A stretch of DNA of 64,000 bases from CAIYYO01 sp049299895 (lineage in GTDB: Archaea; Altiarchaeota; Altiarchaeia; IMC4; QMZM01): the NCBI GenBank assembly GCA_049299895.1, contig JBAQYF010000023.1:1-64000 (forward strand), given 5' to 3'. Every line of letters starts with the position of its first letter. Position 1 is the first letter of the stretch. The notes under the pieces were generated by a model. It made no database searches. It was not told the DNA's origin and saw only the letters and a list, made by a program, of their open reading frames with translations. The position numbers and the translations under genes were made by a program. Positions 14,771 to 24,066 of this stretch are shown here, piece after piece.

Positions 14771-15778
14771 CTATTCGTCAAAAAAGTGAGGTACCGCATT
14801 CATCCTATCCGATCCCGGCAACACGTTCAGGTTTTCCAGCAGTATCTCCCCGGTCTTGTATGCTTCTCTTTTCAGGTACCTGCAGTCCATTACCATCCCT
14901 TCATTGTATATGCAGGCAACGCCCCGGTCCCAATCGGCGTACAATCCTGAGAACTTTCCTCCCGCCGTTTTTCCCTGCCATTCCCAGTATTTGTCCCCGT
15001 TCCTATAGTAATGCACTACAACCCCGGTCCATTCGTCGCCGTCATAGTATTTTTCCTGCATCAATGAGCCGTTCGGATAATACTCATTTTCCGGGCCGTA
15101 TTTTTTCCCGCCGACGTATGAGACGTTGCTCCTCAGAGGGCCTTCTTCATAAAAAGTCCTGCCTGTGCTGCTGCGTTTTCCGTTCAGGTAGGTATATTCC
15201 TCTTTGAGTTCCCCGGAGGGATAATATGCCCGGTATAGTCCATTCAGCAGGCCCGCATCATAGTTCTTTTCAGTTAGCAGGACTCCTTCGGCGGACCATT
15301 CCATGGCCGGACCGTCCTCTTTTCCGTGCAGGCCGAAACACGTCATAGACCTTGTTTTTTCTTTGTAGGAGTCATACCATTCCGCATATGGCCCGGCGTA
15401 TGCTCCGGTCGGCAGGACGTAGAATTCCCTGTAGCCGTTGGAGTAGGACATATTTACGCGCTTTGCACCTGCAGGTATCCCGGAGGGGCATTCGAAGACC
15501 CATTCTTTCAGGGGTCTTGGGAAAGTAGTAGTGGTCGTATGTGTGCTTGTAGTAGTGCTGCTGGCTGTCTTTTTTTTCTTTTCCTGTGATACTGTCTTAT
15601 TCGGCTGAAGGGTTCTATTTGCGCTCTCCTGGCCGGAGTCGTATGATGCGACCATTCCGACGGCGTTCTTTCCCGGCAGGTCGAGGGATGGCATCCTGCC
15701 GACGCCTAACGCGGTCAGAACCAATGCACCCAGGATGAGCTGGCACAGCAGGATTAATATAAAAGTGCTTTTTTCCAT
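14771..15778 (-). CDS. membrane-anchored MORN_2 (YwqK-like) repeat protein
   Basis: 335 residues. One N-terminal membrane helix (ILILLCQLILGALVLTAL) acts as signal anchor. A Thr-rich linker follows (STTTSTHTTTTT), then a run of about eight YwqK/MORN_2 repeats with the pattern G-x-Y-x-x-Y-x-x-G-x-L-x-x-x, for example GLYRAYYPSGELKEEYTY and GPENEYYPNGSLMQEKYY. Such repeats form beta-hairpin stacks. The linker style matches the other surface proteins here, so it is probably an extracellular ectodomain. Function unknown. Confidence 0.75.
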   Translation of the reverse strand: MEKSTFILILLCQLILGALVLTALGVGRMPSLDLPGKNAVGMVASYDSGQESANRTLQPNKTVSQEKKKKTASSTTTSTHTTTTTFPRPLKEWVFECPSGIPAGAKRVNMSYSNGYREFYVLPTGAYAGPYAEWYDSYKEKTRSMTCFGLHGKEDGPAMEWSAEGVLLTEKNYDAGLLNGLYRAYYPSGELKEEYTYLNGKRSSTGRTFYEEGPLRSNVSYVGGKKYGPENEYYPNGSLMQEKYYDGDEWTGVVVHYYRNGDKYWEWQGKTAGGKFSGLYADWDRGVACIYNEGMVMDCRYLKREAYKTGEILLENLNVLPGSDRMNAVPHFFDE

Positions 15779-15895
15779 GATTATTGAACAAAAGATAAAT
15801 AATATATGAATTAATTAAATAATAATCAAATTTGGGCGTTACCCTCGTTCTGCGGCTTTTCTCCAAAGCAGCGCATAATATTATCGGTGGTCCGC

Positions 15896-16837
15896 ATGGT
15901 CTCTCTTTTTGAGTACGCAAAGGAACGGGAGGATGTCATAAGGCCTAATGGCGTAGTCGACGTCCTTTTGTTTTACGGGATAGTGGCATTGCGCCTGGAA
16001 AGATTCCTCGCAGGAAAAGAGATCGCTTCAAGGATATGGCTGCCTTCCGCAGGCAGGGGGTACGTGATAAAGCGGGGCTCGGATATTGAGCCGTTGTATG
16101 CCGACGTACTTGCGGAGGCCGTTACGCCAGACCTCCTGAGGCTCAGGGCCGGCGGAGACCTCGCACATGCCGGCAGGGAATTGACAGAGACGCAGCGCAG
16201 GGTCTGGAGCTACTATGTCCCGAGGAGGCTATGCGATCTCTTCTATGCAACGAACAACGAGGGAACAGGAAAGCCGATAGAACGCATTTTCTTCGACCTT
16301 GACAGGGGGAAAGGGATAAGCATCGAACAGGCTGTGCAGGCGACAATATCGTTTGTAGATATCATCCGGGAGGACAAAGAACTGGAGGAACTTTTAGGGC
16401 CCGTCGAACCGTTCGTATCATGGACCGGGAGGTCGTTCCATGTCATGCTGTTCCCGGACAAACCCAAGCCTGCGTCGTTCTACGAAAAGCATTTCCAGTA
16501 CAGTAAAAAGAATCCCCTCGCCAATTACACAGGCCGCTGGGTCGCAAAATTAAGCGACAGATTAGAGTTCAACGTATCGGGCGGACATGAAAAGAGGGAT
16601 AACGTATTGACCGTGGATCCCTCCCAGACGCCTTCCGGGAAACTGTGCAGGGCGCCCCTAGGTTCCCTGCACATGAAAGACGCAGGCACCGTAGACGGGG
16701 TTTCCATACCAGTAACTGGGAAGATGCTGAAAGAGAAAGGCCTCGCAGAAAAACTGACGGGATATACGCCGAAAGACGTGCTTTTGAATCTAGAAAAACA
16801 CGCGCGCGATCTCCCGGAAAAATTCATCATACCATAG
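15896..16837 (+). CDS. archaeo-eukaryotic primase-like (LigD PolDom-type) protein
   Basis: 313 residues from the ATG at 15896; a GTG at 15887 would add three. AEP-superfamily motifs appear in order: DxD in IFFDLDRGKG (D134/D136), a His motif in SWTGRSFHVMLFP (H182), and a third Asp in TVDPSQTPSG (D241), followed by RAPLGSLHMKD as in PriS/LigD polymerases. It could prime or fill gaps during repair. It sits 57 bp ahead of uvrB on the same strand. Weak similarity elsewhere makes assignment to a specific AEP clade uncertain. Confidence 0.65.
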   Translation: MVSLFEYAKEREDVIRPNGVVDVLLFYGIVALRLERFLAGKEIASRIWLPSAGRGYVIKRGSDIEPLYADVLAEAVTPDLLRLRAGGDLAHAGRELTETQRRVWSYYVPRRLCDLFYATNNEGTGKPIERIFFDLDRGKGISIEQAVQATISFVDIIREDKELEELLGPVEPFVSWTGRSFHVMLFPDKPKPASFYEKHFQYSKKNPLANYTGRWVAKLSDRLEFNVSGGHEKRDNVLTVDPSQTPSGKLCRAPLGSLHMKDAGTVDGVSIPVTGKMLKEKGLAEKLTGYTPKDVLLNLEKHARDLPEKFIIP

Positions 16838-16894
16838 ATATTCGCTTCTGGCAGCAGCCGTAATTTCTTCCCGTAAAACAATATCCTACGTAGA

Positions 16895-18835
16895 ATGCAA
16901 TCCGGCCAAAAGTTTGATCTGGTCGCCCCCTACAAGCCGAGGGGATCGCAGCCTGAAGCGATAAATAAGCTGGCGGGCAATTACCGCAGCGGCATGAAGG
17001 CTCAGACTCTCCTCGGCGTAACCGGGTCGGGAAAGACGTTCACGATGGCAAACGTCATAGCGGAACTGCAAATGCCTACGATCGTCATCGCCCACAACAA
17101 GACCCTTGCGGCGCAGTTATACGGCGAGTTCCAGGAGTTCTTCCCGAAGAACAGGGTGGAGTATTTCGTCTCATACTATGACTATTATCAGCCGGAAAGT
17201 TACATCCCTCAGAAGGACCAGTACATAGAAAAAGACGCGGACATAAACCCGAAACTGGAGCAGATGAGGCTCTCTGCGACCGCGTCGCTGATGATGAGGC
17301 GCGACGTGATAATAGTTGCTTCGGTCTCCTGCATCTACGGCCTGGGCGACCCGAAGAATTACTCGGGCCTTGCGACGGTCCTGGAAAAAGACGCGAAGAG
17401 CTGTCGAAAAGAACTCCTGCTGAAGCTCGTTTCCATGCAGTACGAGCGCAACGACTCCGATCTTTCGCCCGGAAAATTCAGGGTCAGGGGGGATACCATC
17501 GACGTCGTCCCGAGCTACTACAATAACATTATAAGGATACAGCTATCAGGCGACCGCATAGAGAAGATAGCGGAGATAGACAAGCTCAATAATACGGTAG
17601 TCGACGTGTTCAATTATTACTATCTGTATCCCGCGAGGCACTTCGTCGTGCCGGATTCCTCGAAGAAGAGCGCGATCGAATCCATCAGGGAAGAACTGGA
17701 AGAGACCCTTCCGGGAATGGACCTCCTGGAGGCGCAGCGCCTGAAGAAGAGGACTCTTTACGACATAGAGATGATAGAGGAGACCGGATACTGCAAGGGC
17801 ATAGAGAACTACTCAAGGCACTTTGACAAGCGGGCGCCAGGCGACAAGCCATACTGCCTGCTGGATTATTTTCCCGGGGATTTTCTCATGTTCATCGACG
17901 AATCGCACCAGACCATCCCGCAGCTCAACGCGATGTACAAGGGCGACCGCTCCCGCAAAGAATCCCTGGTGAATTACGGATTCCGCCTGCCGAGCGCCTA
18001 CGACAACAGGCCGCTGAAATTTGAAGAATTCGAAAGATTCATGAAGAACGTGATATTCGTATCGGCGACGCCTGCCAAATACGAGCTCGGGCGTTCGCAG
18101 GACGTCGTGGAACAGATCATACGGCCCACCGGCCTCGTAGACCCGGAGATAATCATCCGGCCCACGGAGAACCAGCTCCACGACCTGATGGAGGAGATAG
18201 AGAAAACGACGGAGAAAGGGAACAGGACCCTTGTTACGACCCTCACGAAGAAACTCGCGGAAGAGTTATCCGAGTTCCTCTCAAGGGAAGGAATCAAAAC
18301 AAGGTACCTCCATTCCGAGATAGACACCCTGGACAGGACAGAGATAATAAGGGAGCTGCGCCTCGGGAAATACGACGTGCTCGTTGGGATAAACCTCCTG
18401 CGGGAAGGCCTGGACATACCGGAGGTGGGGCTCATAGGGATACTGGACGCGGACAAAGAAGGATTCCTGCGCGATGAAAGAAGCATCATACAGACCATCG
18501 GGAGGGCTGCAAGGAACCTCGACTCAAAGGTCATACTCTATGCGGACAGGATGACGGACTCAATCAACCGGGCGAAGGCCGAGACGGAAAGGAGGAGAAA
18601 TATACAGCTCGCATACAACAGGGAGCATAAAATTACGCCCAGGCAGATAGTAAAACCCGTCAAGGAAAAGGAAGTAGAGATAAAGGACGTAAAGCATATA
18701 CCCAAGAAAGAGATCCCCAACATCATAATAGAGCTGTCGGCCAGGATGGAGGAAGCCGCGGAGAAGCTGAATTTCGAGGAGGCGATAGCTATCCGGGACA
18801 GGATAAGGGAGCTGGAGAAAAGAATAAACGGATAA
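16895..18835 (+). CDS. uvrB: excinuclease ABC subunit B
   Basis: 646 residues, full length. Walker A is GVTGSGKT (41-48). The beta-hairpin region is YYDYYQPESYIP, DEAD-like box FIDESHQT, helicase motif VGINLLREGLDIPEV, motif VI QTIGRAARN, and a C-terminal UVR motif (EKLNFEEAIAIRDRIRELE). UvrB verifies damage handed over by UvrA and recruits UvrC. uvrA is not in the window. The bacterial-type NER set in archaea is generally attributed to transfer. Confidence 0.98.
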   Translation: MQSGQKFDLVAPYKPRGSQPEAINKLAGNYRSGMKAQTLLGVTGSGKTFTMANVIAELQMPTIVIAHNKTLAAQLYGEFQEFFPKNRVEYFVSYYDYYQPESYIPQKDQYIEKDADINPKLEQMRLSATASLMMRRDVIIVASVSCIYGLGDPKNYSGLATVLEKDAKSCRKELLLKLVSMQYERNDSDLSPGKFRVRGDTIDVVPSYYNNIIRIQLSGDRIEKIAEIDKLNNTVVDVFNYYYLYPARHFVVPDSSKKSAIESIREELEETLPGMDLLEAQRLKKRTLYDIEMIEETGYCKGIENYSRHFDKRAPGDKPYCLLDYFPGDFLMFIDESHQTIPQLNAMYKGDRSRKESLVNYGFRLPSAYDNRPLKFEEFERFMKNVIFVSATPAKYELGRSQDVVEQIIRPTGLVDPEIIIRPTENQLHDLMEEIEKTTEKGNRTLVTTLTKKLAEELSEFLSREGIKTRYLHSEIDTLDRTEIIRELRLGKYDVLVGINLLREGLDIPEVGLIGILDADKEGFLRDERSIIQTIGRAARNLDSKVILYADRMTDSINRAKAETERRRNIQLAYNREHKITPRQIVKPVKEKEVEIKDVKHIPKKEIPNIIIELSARMEEAAEKLNFEEAIAIRDRIRELEKRING

Positions 18836-18895
18836 AAACCAATTTATTGAACAAAATACCTCTTTTTATCCATAAAATCTAAATATTATTCTTAT

Positions 18896-19666
18896 ATGAA
18901 AAGAGGAATATTCTTCATTTTGCTGGCCATAGCATTGGCGATCGCATTCATCTACAGCCTTGCGCCCGAAAGCGCGAAATCCAAAGTAGAGGGCGCTTCT
19001 ATTTCAATCAATATTTCCCAAAAGAACGAGTCGGCAGAAATAGCAAACGAGCCTACGACGACGTCTACGACCCGGGCGCCTCCCATCATAATCGGCGAAC
19101 CGTCCGAATGCAGGGTGAATGCCGACTGCGGGATATCATATCTTGCAAGCTGCCACTGCGACGGAGACGACCTGTATGCTACGCAGTACATCCCTTTGTG
19201 CGTGGACGGCTCATGCGTCTGGAAGAGCAAGACGGATGAATTGTTCTGCAGGGGAAGAGAGTACGAATCAAGCGACAACAGTACGGGGCAGCGGTGCGTG
19301 AACGGCTTCGGGCGGTGCATGAAGAACAGCGAGGTTGAAGGATTTTTTGTCCTGCGGCCGAATGTTTCGGAGATAAACGACACGAACGAGGTGGAATACT
19401 CCAGCGACTACAGGGGATACCGATTCAGATACAACGGGTCGGAGTTCTATTCCGGAGCGTCCCTGTGCTACGAGAACCGGTACTATATCTTTGATTACAA
19501 AAACAAGTACAATGAGCCCGGGCAGATAATAGTTTCATGGAACAGGAGCGCGATATTAGGGAGTATCGTCGTCAAGCTTGGCGGGATAATAAAAGATCTC
19601 AACGGCTCGGACAATCCAGTCCTCTGGGCAAGGAAGACAAGAAAAAACGACACAGGAGCCTTCTGA
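18896..19666 (+). CDS. anchored Cys-rich surface protein, paralog of the next gene
   Basis: 256 residues. An N-terminal signal anchor (FFILLAIALAIAFIYSLA) is followed by a short Thr linker (PTTTSTTRAPP) and a Cys-rich module. The shared pattern with the 19713-20654 product is C-x-NADCG, SCxC, YIPxCxxGxCxW+SK, C-R, RCVxGxGRC and SGASLCYENxYY. The end (VKLGGIIKDLNGSDNPVLW) also matches. Six to eight Cys are probably disulfide-bonded outside the cell. Family unnamed. Confidence 0.65.
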   Translation: MKRGIFFILLAIALAIAFIYSLAPESAKSKVEGASISINISQKNESAEIANEPTTTSTTRAPPIIIGEPSECRVNADCGISYLASCHCDGDDLYATQYIPLCVDGSCVWKSKTDELFCRGREYESSDNSTGQRCVNGFGRCMKNSEVEGFFVLRPNVSEINDTNEVEYSSDYRGYRFRYNGSEFYSGASLCYENRYYIFDYKNKYNEPGQIIVSWNRSAILGSIVVKLGGIIKDLNGSDNPVLWARKTRKNDTGAF

Positions 19667-19712
19667 GGGATTTATATTCCCTGCATTCTTAATCAGAATA
19701 GAAAAACATAAC

Positions 19713-20654
19713 ATGAAAAACACCCGATTCCTGCTGATAGCAACGGCAATATTCTTATTATTTTCCTGCGGCTGCACCTTAAAACCCAAGACTGCGGAAC
19801 AGGCACAAAAAGAAGACGCGATAACTGCCAGGACCACGCCGGCTTCAGGCTGCGAGAGGCCTTACGCGAAGATCGGCGACGAATGCTGCAGGGACGAGAA
19901 CGACAACCGGGTATGCGATCTGGACGAATCGGGAGAGACACTTGAGACCCTGCCCGAGGAAGAAAGGACTACGACTCTGAAAGTTTCTCCCACGACAACG
20001 AGCTTGCCCGCGTCATCCACGAGTACGTCGCAAGCCCCATCTACATCCACGACCGCGCCCGGGATAGCAAATGCAACCACAACGACACAGGCGCCGGCAA
20101 ACGCTTCAAACCAGTGCGCGCTTAACGCCGACTGCGGCACCGCCTACTACGGAAGCTGCATATGCAGCAACAGCAACGTGGTGCAGACAAAATACATCCC
20201 CATGTGCCTCAACGGAGTATGCAAGTGGAGGAGCAAGTCCGAGACGATAAACTGCAGGAGGGTCGCGGAGTCCTCTGACGAAGCAAAGAGCAACGCCTCC
20301 GAGCGATGCGTGATAGGATACGGGCGCTGTATAACGAACGGGGAATACGACGCTTTCCTGACCGCGGATGACGACACGACCATAATAGATAAGGTGAGCA
20401 TGGATTCATTTTCCAAGGCTTACAAGGGCTACAGCTTCAGGAACAAGAAAGCGGCATACTATGCCGGCGAGTCCAGATGCTACGAGAACGTCTATTTCAT
20501 GGTGGAAGTCAAAAATCCCGCGGGAGAGACAAGCGAGATAGAGATCACGTGGAACAGATACTCGACGACGGGCGCAATTAAGGCAAAGGTCGGCGGAGTA
20601 GTTAAAGACGACAACGGAAAGGACAATCCGGTGATCTGGGTAAAAGAGGCCTAA
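19713..20654 (+). CDS. Cys-rich lipoprotein-like surface protein
   Basis: 313 residues. The leader ends in a lipobox-like LLFSCGC, so it may be lipid-anchored. A first small Cys cluster (GCERPYAKIGDECC, then VCDLDESG) precedes a long Thr/Ser/Ala linker. The C-terminal module repeats the pattern of the 18896-19666 product: LNADCGTAYYGSCIC, YIPMCLNGVCKWRSK and RCVIGYGRC, ending VGGVVKDDNGKDNPVIWV. Tandem duplication with added N-terminal cluster and longer linker. Function unknown. Confidence 0.65.
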   Translation: MKNTRFLLIATAIFLLFSCGCTLKPKTAEQAQKEDAITARTTPASGCERPYAKIGDECCRDENDNRVCDLDESGETLETLPEEERTTTLKVSPTTTSLPASSTSTSQAPSTSTTAPGIANATTTTQAPANASNQCALNADCGTAYYGSCICSNSNVVQTKYIPMCLNGVCKWRSKSETINCRRVAESSDEAKSNASERCVIGYGRCITNGEYDAFLTADDDTTIIDKVSMDSFSKAYKGYSFRNKKAAYYAGESRCYENVYFMVEVKNPAGETSEIEITWNRYSTTGAIKAKVGGVVKDDNGKDNPVIWVKEA

Positions 20655-20664
20655 AAAAAACTCT

Positions 20665-21147
20665 TTACACTTTTCCAGGATATGCTTTCGCAAACAGGTC
20701 TTTTGCGTCCTTTGAAGACATACCGCTTCCAGTCAGCTTGAAGGAGTATTTCCCGCCGGACGCCTTGATCTGTATTTCCGTCTCATCATAGTGCTGACCG
20801 TCTCGCTCAACGTGCTTGTGGTTTATCTTTATCTTCTCTATTGTTCCCGCATCGATGCAGAAATTGCCCGGGTTCTCCTGTAGTATATCCGCCGGAAGCA
20901 TAGTATAATATTTCTTGTATACCGAGTACCCGGAGAACAACGTGGAAAAAGTCCGCGAAAGTATGCCTGCACCCTGCTCTTTCTTCTCGGCCGCGACCTT
21001 CGCAGCCTCCTTCTTTATCATGCCGGACGTAAGCTCGGCGGCAATGATCCGTTTATCCGTCAGGACAAGGTTGAAAGACTGCTGCGAAAACCATCCCTTC
21101 TTGCGCGTCGTATTCGGCACAATCCCTGTTATTGTCTCTGCTTCCAT
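20665..21147 (-). CDS. small cytosolic PH-like domain protein
   Basis: 160 residues. N-terminal strands with SFNLVLTDKRIIAAEL resemble bacterial PH/GRAM-like domains that begin with such a tandem. A helical insert (KKEAAKVAAEKKEQGAG) follows, then strands ending in KYSFKLTGSGMSSKD. Its ATG abuts the TAA of the upstream metallopeptidase, so it is the third gene of the 26963-to-20665 operon. Domain name is tentative. Confidence 0.55.
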   Translation of the reverse strand: MEAETITGIVPNTTRKKGWFSQQSFNLVLTDKRIIAAELTSGMIKKEAAKVAAEKKEQGAGILSRTFSTLFSGYSVYKKYYTMLPADILQENPGNFCIDAGTIEKIKINHKHVERDGQHYDETEIQIKASGGKYSFKLTGSGMSSKDAKDLFAKAYPGKV

Positions 21148-24066
21148 TTATTTTTTCTTCTTCCTGCTCACAACGATCACGACAACTATTAATATGACAA
21201 CCAGGCCCGCACCCATTAATACCAGCAGGATGCCTGCGCCCCCGAGCAGTAGAGAGGTGCTGCTCATACCGGAACCGGTTCCCTGATCCGGTTGTAAAGT
21301 CCCGGTTTCCTGGGTCTGTTTTGTGGCCGGGCCTTTTTCATCGATGACTGAAACATCTTCTTTTATCCCGGTCGGTTTAATCTCAAAATCGTGCACGTCG
21401 ACGAATCCACTGCCCACCTTGGCGGCATAATATTTCGAAACATATTCCTTGTTAGTCGTCTTATAAGGCTTATCCGAAGAATACGCAATAGTGCCTGGTT
21501 CAACTGTTATTTCCGCACCCAGGTCTTCAGGGATCGGCGCCACGTATACAAGTCCGTCTTTTACATCGACGCTGTATTCATAATCTTCTCCCTGGCTTGC
21601 GTCCGGGAAATGCACCTTGACTTTGTATTTAGTCACTGCGGGATCGGATGCTTTAACATACGAGTCCCGGAGTTTGACTATAGAACTGCGGTTCTCTCTT
21701 TCATAATTGGTCGCTTTCCCGATTGTTTCGCCTGCGTCGTAGCTCATGTTCGTGTCGTTCAGTACTCCATAATCAACGTACTGCTCTCCTGCAGTATATG
21801 CGCCATCGCCGTCTGCGTCCCTGAAAGGCTCGAAGCCATCCCATACGCCGTTTCCTCTGTCCTTGTCAGCGAAGAAACCGTGTTCGATGAATATCTTGTC
21901 GATGGCGTCGGATTTATCTGGATACGCCGCCTTGAACGCTTTGTAGTATTCGTAGAAATTCGGCCTGCGCACCTTTAGTATACTCCACATTTCGCCAATG
22001 GGGAGGGATACTGTGTCTCCTTTATCGTTTTTTTCGTCGTATAAGTCCCAGAGTATTCCTGCTACTCCAAGCTCCTCGTCATAGCCCCTGTGACCCCACG
22101 CTTTATAATTTAGTTCAAGGCTTCCGAATCCTGCATAAACATCTGGCTTCGGCTCGCCCCGGTACTTTGAGCATGCCATGGCGCAGAACTCCGCGAATCC
22201 TTCAGTATACGAATCCCCGGTGCCCGTGTTAATGTAGCCGTCATGGTTCGCGTCCCCTGGTCCCCGGAGTCCCGAACCGTTCCATTGAGAGAACAATATG
22301 TGATGGCAGAACTCGTGATATTCGCGGTTATCGGGCCTGTCGCTTGATCCATACACTGAATCATCGATATTGATATTGATGGTCGATGTGTCCCGGCTAT
22401 ATGCCGTCCCGCTCGCAGAGGCGAAGATGACATCAACAGGGAGCTTGTAGTCGATGTCGGCTTTTAATTGCGTCAATGCAAAATCCGTTATCTCGCTCAG
22501 GTGATAATACACCGGAGCTATGTGCTTTATGTTATTCAGACTTGAACTGGAACCCATATCAGTAAAGGACGTTGTCCCGTAATCAAAGTCCTGGGTTTTG
22601 TCCATCTCTGTTTCAAGCGAGAACTTTTTCTCCACGCTGATGAGTTTATTTCCCGCCAGGCGATCCAATACATTGAAATAATTCCTGCCGTCGCGGACGT
22701 AAGACAGGTATACTCTGAGAACGCCCACTTTTGGATTCTTGTCATCAAAGTCAAGCGAGGGGATCTTGAGTTCATAGTTTCCGCTCTCATCAGTCCTGCC
22801 GTCGTAACTGCGGCCTTCGTATTCGATAGAGACCGTCATATAAGGCATCGGGTTATTGTGTCCGTCGGTTATCCTGCCGGTTATCGAGTTCTCTGTTTCA
22901 CGCCTGAGCATGTCGTAATAGTGCTTTGGTTTGAATCCGGGTGTCGGCGTGCCTTCATATTGCACTGAATAACTTGCCGCGAATTTTTTTAGGTCTGAAA
23001 GAGCCTTGTCTATCTCGCCCTTAGCTCCCCCTTTGGAAGTGCAGCCGCTTCTGCTCATTGTTATATGCGCAAGACCGCTGTTTTCCGGGCTTACCCCTGC
23101 GAACATCTCAAGGCTCACAGAGTACCCATCCCACTGGCTTCCACCGGAATCTTTCGTTATTATCTCTACTGCTTTTCCGGAAAGTAATCCTCCTGGCCCG
23201 CTTGTTTCCGAGACAGTGGTCTTTCCGGAAGCGATCCCTGCTTTGTTGTACCTCTCATTGTTCTCCTTCAGAGAAGCAAAAACAGTATCCATCTGGGTCA
23301 TAGAATCTATTTTGATGCCAAATGAATCGGGGCACGTTATAGGAGTCCCGTCGCTGTGGAACTGACCCGGTACCGGCTTGTCTTCGTCGGTGTAGCTGTA
23401 TGACAGGTATCCGGGATTTGTTAACAAGTCCTCGTCGGTCCCTCTGTTGTCGACCCATTTATATCCTGCAGGGAGATTTCCTGCCGCTCTAGACGGGAGT
23501 AATTCGTATTCCTTCCAGACGATGGCTAGTTGTTTAACACAGACCTCACAGCCATCTTTTGTATTGCAAAAATACGACGTATAATATGTCGAGCAATCCC
23601 ATTGATAATATTCTGAAGAAGGATCATCCGTACTTGGATCGGTTCCCTCGGGGGGCTTCTTCATCTTATAGAAAGCGAAGTAAAGTCTGTCAGGCTGTGA
23701 ATTCTTCAGTTCATTGATCCAGAAACTATTGGTCTTAAAACCAACGGTAAGAGACGACTCGCCATTGTATGGAATGAAAGTCCTAAGGTCCCCGCTGCTA
23801 TCAATATAGACCTTCTTACCCGTCGTATAGAAATTACTGTTATCGGGGTTCGGCTCCACAAGATTCGCCTCGGCCAAAACTACAGGGTCGTTGACGTAAA
23901 CGGTCACAGTCACAGGCTCCATCCGGTGTATGGCAGAAGGCATGTCGATATAGAAGAGGTCTCTTTGCGAGGACACATTCTTATGCACCCAGGGATCTAT
24001 CCAATCTGCGGAAACGGTCACTGAAGCAAATAGAATAACCAGTAAAACAAATATTTTCTCGTTCAT
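21148..24066 (-). CDS. anchored HEFCH metallopeptidase, copy 2
   Basis: 972 residues from the ATG at 24066, which overlaps the stop of copy 1 as ATGA. A signal peptide opens it. A CarboxypepD_reg-like beta domain (GRITDGHNNPMPYMTV) precedes the zincin site HEFCHH (H584-E585-F586-C587-H588), followed 37 residues on by YTEGFAEF with the likely third ligand Glu. An EF-hand-like DADGDGAYTAGE and a beta domain (KYKVKVHFPDASQGEDY) follow. A C-terminal membrane helix and KKKK tail anchor it, so the catalytic domain faces outside. Substrate unknown. Confidence 0.75.
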   Translation of the reverse strand: MNEKIFVLLVILFASVTVSADWIDPWVHKNVSSQRDLFYIDMPSAIHRMEPVTVTVYVNDPVVLAEANLVEPNPDNSNFYTTGKKVYIDSSGDLRTFIPYNGESSLTVGFKTNSFWINELKNSQPDRLYFAFYKMKKPPEGTDPSTDDPSSEYYQWDCSTYYTSYFCNTKDGCEVCVKQLAIVWKEYELLPSRAAGNLPAGYKWVDNRGTDEDLLTNPGYLSYSYTDEDKPVPGQFHSDGTPITCPDSFGIKIDSMTQMDTVFASLKENNERYNKAGIASGKTTVSETSGPGGLLSGKAVEIITKDSGGSQWDGYSVSLEMFAGVSPENSGLAHITMSRSGCTSKGGAKGEIDKALSDLKKFAASYSVQYEGTPTPGFKPKHYYDMLRRETENSITGRITDGHNNPMPYMTVSIEYEGRSYDGRTDESGNYELKIPSLDFDDKNPKVGVLRVYLSYVRDGRNYFNVLDRLAGNKLISVEKKFSLETEMDKTQDFDYGTTSFTDMGSSSSLNNIKHIAPVYYHLSEITDFALTQLKADIDYKLPVDVIFASASGTAYSRDTSTININIDDSVYGSSDRPDNREYHEFCHHILFSQWNGSGLRGPGDANHDGYINTGTGDSYTEGFAEFCAMACSKYRGEPKPDVYAGFGSLELNYKAWGHRGYDEELGVAGILWDLYDEKNDKGDTVSLPIGEMWSILKVRRPNFYEYYKAFKAAYPDKSDAIDKIFIEHGFFADKDRGNGVWDGFEPFRDADGDGAYTAGEQYVDYGVLNDTNMSYDAGETIGKATNYERENRSSIVKLRDSYVKASDPAVTKYKVKVHFPDASQGEDYEYSVDVKDGLVYVAPIPEDLGAEITVEPGTIAYSSDKPYKTTNKEYVSKYYAAKVGSGFVDVHDFEIKPTGIKEDVSVIDEKGPATKQTQETGTLQPDQGTGSGMSSTSLLLGGAGILLVLMGAGLVVILIVVVIVVSRKKKK

